Source: Rhynchospora pubera
Lineage: Eukaryota > Streptophyta > Magnoliopsida > Poales > Cyperaceae
Direction of reading: 5' to 3'
Length of the DNA: 64,000 bases
NCBI GenBank assembly: GCA_028095005.1
Contig: CM051460.1
Location: 188,774,742 to 188,838,741, forward strand
In this document: positions 58,726 through 64,000 of the stretch, one piece after another
Layout: the number at the start of each line of letters is the position of its first letter
Position numbering within the stretch: position 1 is the stretch's first letter
Made by a program: the position numbers and the translations under genes
The notes under the pieces: model-generated
What the model was told of the DNA's origin: nothing
Seen by the model: the letters and a program-made list of their open reading frames with translations, nothing else
The model's database searches: none

Positions 58726-60579
58726 TTAATCTTTGAGTTCAAGCATACCAAGTTTGAACCTAAGTTCAAGATGTTGTTGTGTTGGAAGAGGTTTGGTGAA
58801 GATATCGGCGATTTGCTCATTCGTGTCGATGTAGACCAATTTCACATCACCTTTCTCAACATGATCACGGATAAAATGATGTCGTATCTCTATGTGCTTG
58901 GTTCTAGAGTGCAATACCGGATTTTTGGATATAAGGATGGCACTAGTATTGTCACACAAGATTGGTACCTTTTGGAAATCTAACTCAAAATCCCTAAGGG
59001 TTTGCATCATCCAAAGAAGTTGGGTACAACAACTACCGGCCGCTACATATTCCGCTTCCGCGGTGGATAGAGCAACCGAAGTTTGCTTGCGGCTAGACCA
59101 AGATACAAGTGAACCACCAAGAAATTGGCAAGTTCCACTAGTAATTTTGCGGTCCATACGGTCACCGACAAAATCGGCATCGGTATAACCTAACAAGTCT
59201 AGTTCGGTTTGTCTACCATACCAAAGACCTAGGTTTTGAGTACCCTTGACGTATCGCAAGATACGTTTTACCGCTTTGTGGTGAGATTCCTTAGGATTGG
59301 CTTGGTACCTAGCACATAGACATACGACATACATAATATCCGGCCTACTAGCCGTGAGATAGAGTAGGCTACCGATCATGCCCCGATAGAGAGTTATGTC
59401 CATAGGCTTGCCTTTCTCATCCGCATCGATATTCGCACTTTTGCCCATGGGTGTGTCTAAGCTCTTGCTATCTTCAACACCGAATTTCTTCACTAACTCC
59501 TTGGCGTATTTGACTTGGTTCACAAAGATACCATCCTTGAGTTGTTTGATTTGAAGCCCCAAGAAGAAAGTAAGTTCTCCCATCATGCTCATCTCAAATT
59601 CACTACTCATCAAAGAAGAAAACTCTTGGGCAAGAGTTGCATTAGTAGAGCCAAAGATAATATCATCCACATAAATTTGCACAAGTAGCAAATGGTCATC
59701 TCTTTTCTTAGTGAAAAGAGTTGTATCCATTTTGCCCCTACTAAAACCATTGTCTAGAAGAAAGGTACAAAGTCTACCATACCAAGCTCTAGGAGCTTGC
59801 TTCAAACCATACAAAGCTTTGTGAAGCTTATACACATGGTTCGGATTAAAATGGTCAACAAAACCGGGTGGTTGTTGGACATAAACTTCCTCATCTATCC
59901 AACCATTTAGAAAAGCACTCTTGACATCCATTTGGAATAGGGTAAATCCTTTGTTAGCGGCAAAAGCCAAGAGCATTCTAATGGATTCAAGACGAGCAAC
60001 CGGTGCAAAGGTCTCCTCAAAATCAATACCTTCTTGTTGCTTGAAACCTTGTGCAACCAAACGGGCTTTGTTTCTAACCACAATACCATCCTCACTTAGC
60101 TTGTTTCTAAAAACCCATTTGGTACCAATAACTTGCTTACCCTTTGGTAATGGTACAAGTTCCCAAACTTGATTTCTTTCAAATTGGTTCAACTCTTCTT
60201 GCATGGCAACAATCCAATTTGGGTCAACATTGGCCTCTTTGAAGGATTTTGGTTCAAGTTGAGAAACAAAGGCACAATGACCAATAGTTTGGTGCAAACT
60301 AGACCTAGTCCTAACACCTTCCCTAGGGTCACCTATGACATTAGTAAGAGGATGAGAGGAAACTTCTCTAAGCACTTCGGGAGGCTCATGAACCGGTTGG
60401 GAAGACGGTTGAGGTTGTGGATCATCATGAGGCGTTTCATTTTGAGTTGTGTCTAAGATGCCCTCCTCATGAGTCTCTCCCCCTATCAAAATGTCATCAA
60501 CCCGGTTCAAAGGCTCCTCAATGATCACCGGTGGTTGTGCTTGAGGTTGTGACTCGATTTCTTGTGTAGTTTCTTCCAT
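58726..60579 (-). CDS. pol: Copia pol, 3' part: reverse transcriptase and RNase H (617 aa)
   Basis: Copies the element RNA to DNA and degrades the RNA strand. In order: an acidic/Pro-Gln-rich linker (1-90); the RVT_2 reverse transcriptase from about residue 120 (WVFRNKLSEDGIVVRNKARL, FAPVARLESIRMLLAFA, FQMDVKSAFLNGWIDEEVYV, QPPGFVDH, LYGLKQAPRAWY and catalytic IYVDDIIFGS); a connection region; and RNase H (GYTDADFVGDRMDRKITSGT, SWSSRKQTSVALSTAEAEYV and the DNTSAI and HIEIRHHFIRD blocks). The order integrase before RT marks Ty1/copia. It is in the same frame as the integrase ORF and separated from it only by a TAA at 60582-60580; the ATG at 60579 follows at once. Confidence 0.93.
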   Translation of the reverse strand: MEETTQEIESQPQAQPPVIIEEPLNRVDDILIGGETHEEGILDTTQNETPHDDPQPQPSSQPVHEPPEVLREVSSHPLTNVIGDPREGVRTRSSLHQTIGHCAFVSQLEPKSFKEANVDPNWIVAMQEELNQFERNQVWELVPLPKGKQVIGTKWVFRNKLSEDGIVVRNKARLVAQGFKQQEGIDFEETFAPVARLESIRMLLAFAANKGFTLFQMDVKSAFLNGWIDEEVYVQQPPGFVDHFNPNHVYKLHKALYGLKQAPRAWYGRLCTFLLDNGFSRGKMDTTLFTKKRDDHLLLVQIYVDDIIFGSTNATLAQEFSSLMSSEFEMSMMGELTFFLGLQIKQLKDGIFVNQVKYAKELVKKFGVEDSKSLDTPMGKSANIDADEKGKPMDITLYRGMIGSLLYLTASRPDIMYVVCLCARYQANPKESHHKAVKRILRYVKGTQNLGLWYGRQTELDLLGYTDADFVGDRMDRKITSGTCQFLGGSLVSWSSRKQTSVALSTAEAEYVAAGSCCTQLLWMMQTLRDFELDFQKVPILCDNTSAILISKNPVLHSRTKHIEIRHHFIRDHVEKGDVKLVYIDTNEQIADIFTKPLPTQQHLELRFKLGMLELKD

Positions 60580-61902
60580 TTATATACCTACAATAGAATT
60601 ACCTTCCTTGGATTCCTCAAGGACTTTTTCATCAAATTTGACATTAATAGACTCAATAACTACCTTTGAGTTTGGCAAATAGACTCTATACGCTTTGCTT
60701 GTGGTTGAGTAACCAACAAAAATACCGGGCAAAGACTTGGCATCAAACTTGGTTACTTTAGGAGACTCATCAAGGACAAAACATTTGGAGCCAAATACAC
60801 GGAAATAGGATATATTAGGAGTATGACCGAACCATAATTCAAAAGGAGTTTTCTTGAGTTGAGAACGAATGCATGCACGATTTACTACATGACATGCCGT
60901 ATTTACCGCTTCGGCCCAAAGAAATTTGGGTACGGCAAATTCATGTAGCATGGTGCGTGCTAATTCTTGTAAGGTTCGGTTCTTCCTCTCCACTACACCG
61001 TTTTGTTGAGGGGTGCGTGGAGCGGAAAACTCTTGTTTATATCCTTTTTCTATGCACAATTCATCAAATTTAGCATTTTCAAATTCCCTTCCATGGTCAC
61101 TACGAATTCTAGAGATTTTCAACCTTTTTTCGTTTTCAACCCGATTGCTAAATTTAACAAAATGGTCAAATGCTTCTTCCTTGTGAGTAAGAAAGAAAAC
61201 CCAAGTAAAGCGACTATAGTCATCTACCACCACAAAGACATACCTTTTCTTACTAATACTCAAGACATTGATTGGTCCAAACAAGTCCATATGAAGCAAT
61301 TGCAAAGGTTGAGTGGTTGAGATGATCTCTTTGGTTTTGAAACTAGACTTGGTTTGCTTGCCTTTCATGCAAGCTTCACACAACCCATTTAAGTCTAGTT
61401 TATGTGATGGAAGACCACGGACAAGTTTCAATTTCACAAGTTTCTTAATGGAGTCTAGAGAAACGTGACCAAGTCTTCTATGCCATAACCATGAACCGGT
61501 AGCTATGGCACTAAAGCATTGTTCACCATTTGTGAAGTGATCAAAGTTCAAGTAATAGACATCCTTTTTCCTTTGTCCCGTGTAAACAAGAGAATTATCC
61601 GAAATTTGATGCACAAAACAAGAGGAGTGAACAAATTTCAAATAATATCCCGCATCACATAGTTGGCTCACACTTAAAAGGTTGTAGTTGAGACCATCCA
61701 CAAGGTAAACATTAAAAACCGTTAAATTTTGGTTTTCAACCGAGCCTATACCAATAATAGAGTTCTTCCTAAGATTATTACCAAAAGTAACCTCACCATC
61801 ATCAAAAGGTTCAAGTGTCTTGAAACAATATTCATCACCCGTCATGTGATGTGAACAACCGCTATCTATGATCCAAGCACTTCCCTTGAATGATGATAAC
61901 AA
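60580..61902 (-). CDS. pol: Copia pol, 5' part: protease start and integrase (440 aa)
   Basis: Starts with WIIDSGCSHHMTGD, the aspartic-protease DSG region of plant copia. Next is the GAG-pre-integrase/HHCC zinc domain (HRRLGHVSLDSIKKL through CEACMKGKQ). The integrase core follows: first Asp in LLHMDLFGPI, second in IRSDHGREFE, Glu in PQQNGVVERKNRTLQE. A C-terminal integrase-like stretch ends FVGYSTTSKAYRVYLPNSK. Ends at TAA 60582-60580, an in-frame stop dividing the polyprotein between integrase and RT. If it is a mutation, it blocks RT production from a gag-pol product. Confidence 0.92.
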   Translation of the reverse strand: MLSSFKGSAWIIDSGCSHHMTGDEYCFKTLEPFDDGEVTFGNNLRKNSIIGIGSVENQNLTVFNVYLVDGLNYNLLSVSQLCDAGYYLKFVHSSCFVHQISDNSLVYTGQRKKDVYYLNFDHFTNGEQCFSAIATGSWLWHRRLGHVSLDSIKKLVKLKLVRGLPSHKLDLNGLCEACMKGKQTKSSFKTKEIISTTQPLQLLHMDLFGPINVLSISKKRYVFVVVDDYSRFTWVFFLTHKEEAFDHFVKFSNRVENEKRLKISRIRSDHGREFENAKFDELCIEKGYKQEFSAPRTPQQNGVVERKNRTLQELARTMLHEFAVPKFLWAEAVNTACHVVNRACIRSQLKKTPFELWFGHTPNISYFRVFGSKCFVLDESPKVTKFDAKSLPGIFVGYSTTSKAYRVYLPNSKVVIESINVKFDEKVLEESKEGNSIVGI

Positions 61903-62014
61903 ACAAACCTACAAGAATACATATTAGTTAGAAACAAACAACTAATATATTATTCTTGTAATCTCTCCCCCTTAAGATTTGACAAGAATAACCTTGGGGA
62001 AAGAAGATGGCTAA
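61903..62014 (-). other. Gap between gag and pol, intron-like, with purine tract
   Basis: About 110 bases separate the gag stop (62015) from the protease frame, which is shifted relative to gag. On the element strand it contains AAG-GTTATTCTTG (donor-like), a TTAAGGGGGAGAGATTACAA purine tract resembling the 3' polypurine tract, and TTTGTTTCTAACTAATATGTATTCTTGTAG (shown here only as a description of a pyrimidine-rich acceptor with a CTAAT branch-like site at about 61,921-61,950). Confidence 0.45.
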
Positions 62015-63340
62015 CTAAGCCACACTCGAACCACTTCCACCAATCGAAATGGATGTGGAAGTGACTTTAGGAACCCAAATCATGTTAATTGAACCGGATG
62101 TATGATTTGCTTTCCTAACTTTGCATTCTAGTGTGACATGGCCATTCTTACCACAATAGTTGCAACAAGCACAAGTTGGCTTGTTCACTTGTGAACTTTC
62201 TCTAACAAAATGGGTTTCAAAATGACGCCTAAGCTCCATGGCCCTAATCTTTGGATTCTTAGAGAAAGTGTATGATTGAGAGTTTCTCAAAATTGGTTTT
62301 TGAAAATTCTTTTTGTTTTGTTGAGAGACTTTTTGATTTCCCCCATTGGTTTGAGGTCTAGTGTGTGTTCTATTCCTATTCCCACCATTGTTTTGAAAAG
62401 GATGAAAACACCCATTGGGTCCCTTGAAATACAAGTTGTTTGGGCCCCGATTGTTTTGGAAGTTCTTTTGAGGTCTTTGAGACCCATTTCTATTCCTACC
62501 AAAACTCTTTTGAGCACCATTTTGAGAGCCAACAAAATTCTTTTGCCCTTGCCCGTGTGTGTTCCTACCATTGGTGCTCTTGTTATAAAGTCTCTCATTT
62601 TGTGTTGGGCTTGACATGGTTCTTGGTCTAGAAAAGGATTGATTCCTCTTTTTTAAGCCAAGACCCGTTTTGTCATTGGGTTTTTGTCCCACAAACATTT
62701 TATCAAGATTCATCTTGGTGCTATGAGAAGCACTAGACGAACTTGAAGCCCTTTCATTTTTCAAAACATTTGTCTCACTCAAAGGAGTTTGACATTTTTC
62801 ACAAACACTTGGTTTTTCAAAACTTTCAATCATACCCTTATATCTTGTCACCAAAGATTCAAGATCATGCACCTTAGTCGTCAAAAGACTAATTTGCTCT
62901 TTTTGACTAGCAATAGTCTTAAGAGACTCATCAAGATAATCATTCAACCTATCAAATTGCAAGTTTGCATCATCATTCAAGCTCAAGTCATTTTCACTAT
63001 CACAATCGCTATCACTACTAGAGAATGAGTTTAGAAGTACCTCATTTGTGACCTTAGGCAATTCAATGGCAATTGTGGATGGTTCCTCTTGAATAGTCGT
63101 TGGAGCTTGTGTGAAAGTCGATGTAGAGGATGATGCTTCATCAAGGCTAGCTTTGCTCAATGGATGCACATAGATTTTGCCTCGGTTGAACTCATTGAAG
63201 ACCTCCTTCACCAAGTCATCTAGGTCGTCATCCACCGGCATCACCACTTCATTCACTTGAGCCACAAGAGCAAGATTGTCAAAGTCGCACTCGGATTCCG
63301 AATCGGATTGAGAGGATGAGCTCGAATCGGAGTCGTTGTC
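62015..63340 (-). CDS. gag: gag, C-terminal part (nucleocapsid)
   Basis: Continues in the same frame after a TGA at 63343-63341. Begins DNDSDSSSSSQSDSESE (acidic, Ser-rich), then a stretch with heptad-like ASQKEQISLLTTKVHDLESL, an Asn/Gly/Gln/Arg-rich basic region (SQNGAQKSFGRNRNGSQRP) and a CCHC knuckle (CNYCGKNGHVTLEC). Ends GGSGSSVA-stop at 62015. The first Met after the stop is at 63265, so this half could only be made by readthrough or internal initiation. Confidence 0.85.
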   Translation of the reverse strand, partial: DNDSDSSSSSQSDSESECDFDNLALVAQVNEVVMPVDDDLDDLVKEVFNEFNRGKIYVHPLSKASLDEASSSTSTFTQAPTTIQEEPSTIAIELPKVTNEVLLNSFSSSDSDCDSENDLSLNDDANLQFDRLNDYLDESLKTIASQKEQISLLTTKVHDLESLVTRYKGMIESFEKPSVCEKCQTPLSETNVLKNERASSSSSASHSTKMNLDKMFVGQKPNDKTGLGLKKRNQSFSRPRTMSSPTQNERLYNKSTNGRNTHGQGQKNFVGSQNGAQKSFGRNRNGSQRPQKNFQNNRGPNNLYFKGPNGCFHPFQNNGGNRNRTHTRPQTNGGNQKVSQQNKKNFQKPILRNSQSYTFSKNPKIRAMELRRHFETHFVRESSQVNKPTCACCNYCGKNGHVTLECKVRKANHTSGSINMIWVPKVTSTSISIGGSGSSVA

Positions 63341-64000
63341 TCAAGTGGCTTGCATGGCTCTCTCACCCTTCTTCTTGCTCTTGTAGTGTCCCTTCTTGGA
63401 CTTGAACCGGCCATCACCTCTTCTCTTACCACCATCTTCCTTGTCCTTCTTCAAGTGAGGGAAGAGCTTGAAGCAAGAGTACATGGTATGACCTTCTTTT
63501 TGGCACACGAAGCAAAGAGCTCTTTCGTCATTCTCAAGCCTTTCTTTGTTGAACTTTCCCTCAAAGATCATGATAGCTCGAAACATCTTTGAGAGAACGG
63601 CTCCTTGCTTGTCCTCATCAAGGTCGATGATGCCTTTGGCCTTGTCACTTGAGTGGCGGTGTCTCCCTTGGTGGTTGTCATTGTGGCGGTTCTTGGAAGG
63701 AGATGCCTTGTTGTCACTTGCCGCCAATGCCACGGTTTTGGGCTCATACTTCAACTCTCCAAGTTGCTTGAGCTTCTCTTCCACGCACCGGTAATGAGTA
63801 TAGATGATCTCCGGTGTGAGGTTGTTGTGGGACCTTTGTTGTGTCTCAAGAGTCGAGATGAGAGTGTCGAATTGAGGTCTTCCCACCAAAGCCCTAAGCA
63901 ATCTTCCTATAACACGACTATTAGAAAGGGTCTCTCCTATGTTAGTGAATTCATCGAGCAATTGTATAAACCGAGTATACATCTCCTCGATGCATTCACC
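63341..64000 (-). CDS. gag: gag, N-terminal/central part, running off the right edge
   Basis: The frame is open to position 64000 (reading GECIEEMYTRFIQLLDEF), so the true gag start lies outside. It contains the UBN2-type capsid region of copia gag (SNSRVIGRLLRALVGRPQFD, LTPEIIYTHYRCVEEKLKQL) and a CCHC knuckle (CFVCQKEGHTMYSC), followed by a Lys-rich tail. It ends at a premature in-frame TGA (63343-63341); the next codons continue gag. Confidence 0.88.
   Translation of the reverse strand, partial: GECIEEMYTRFIQLLDEFTNIGETLSNSRVIGRLLRALVGRPQFDTLISTLETQQRSHNNLTPEIIYTHYRCVEEKLKQLGELKYEPKTVALAASDNKASPSKNRHNDNHQGRHRHSSDKAKGIIDLDEDKQGAVLSKMFRAIMIFEGKFNKERLENDERALCFVCQKEGHTMYSCFKLFPHLKKDKEDGGKRRGDGRFKSKKGHYKSKKKGERAMQAT

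Overview
This window is nuclear DNA from a flowering plant. It has intron-split plant genes (NUP214, a BODYGUARD-type hydrolase, a CC-NBS-LRR gene) spread through AT-rich intergenic DNA full of plant transposon families: a SIRE-like Ty1/copia element, an RTE-type LINE, hAT and Mutator-like elements, foldback MITEs and a SINE. The species cannot be named from the sequence, and I could not decide between monocot, magnoliid and eudicot.

Layout. 1-8,656 (minus): the 5' two-thirds of NUP214; fifteen exons splice in phase, and the 3' end lies off the left edge. 8,657-13,741: intergenic, with a SINE, foldback elements and several MITEs. 13,742-16,963 (plus): a complete four-exon BODYGUARD-like alpha/beta hydrolase. 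About 17,850-25,640: a satellite array of roughly 172-bp monomers, about 45 copies, with signs of higher-order repeats. 25,640-31,370: AT-rich intergenic DNA with an (ATT)n microsatellite and one unresolved ORF. 31,380-39,715: a graveyard holding an LRR-only NLR fragment, then a copy of the BODYGUARD intron 3/exon 4 region split by a hAT element, a 3.4-kb Mutator-like element, a MITE and another inverted-repeat element. 41,621-44,881 (plus): a two-exon CC-NBS-LRR gene of 932 codons with an open reading frame. About 45,420-48,955 (plus): a seemingly intact RTE-type LINE with a 1,040-aa ORF. 49,600-54,297 (plus): relics, including an LTR-plus-primer-site fragment and a decayed RUS2 (DUF647) copy with a hAT element in one exon. 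54,303-64,000 (minus): a SIRE-like copia element with its 3' LTR, an extra third ORF and gag-pol; it runs off the right edge.

The three host genes (nucleoporin, cuticle-type hydrolase, immune receptor) do not form a pathway. The main interest is in the mobile elements. Three unrelated families here are packed with short palindromes: CGTTGTACAACG-type in the SIRE-like LTR and upstream of its third ORF, AACTCGAG-type filling the hAT elements, and TAACGTTA / GGATTCC-type in the Mutator-like termini. The Mutator-like element also carries a two-exon gene that joins a plant-mobile-domain-like segment to a C2H2-like finger.
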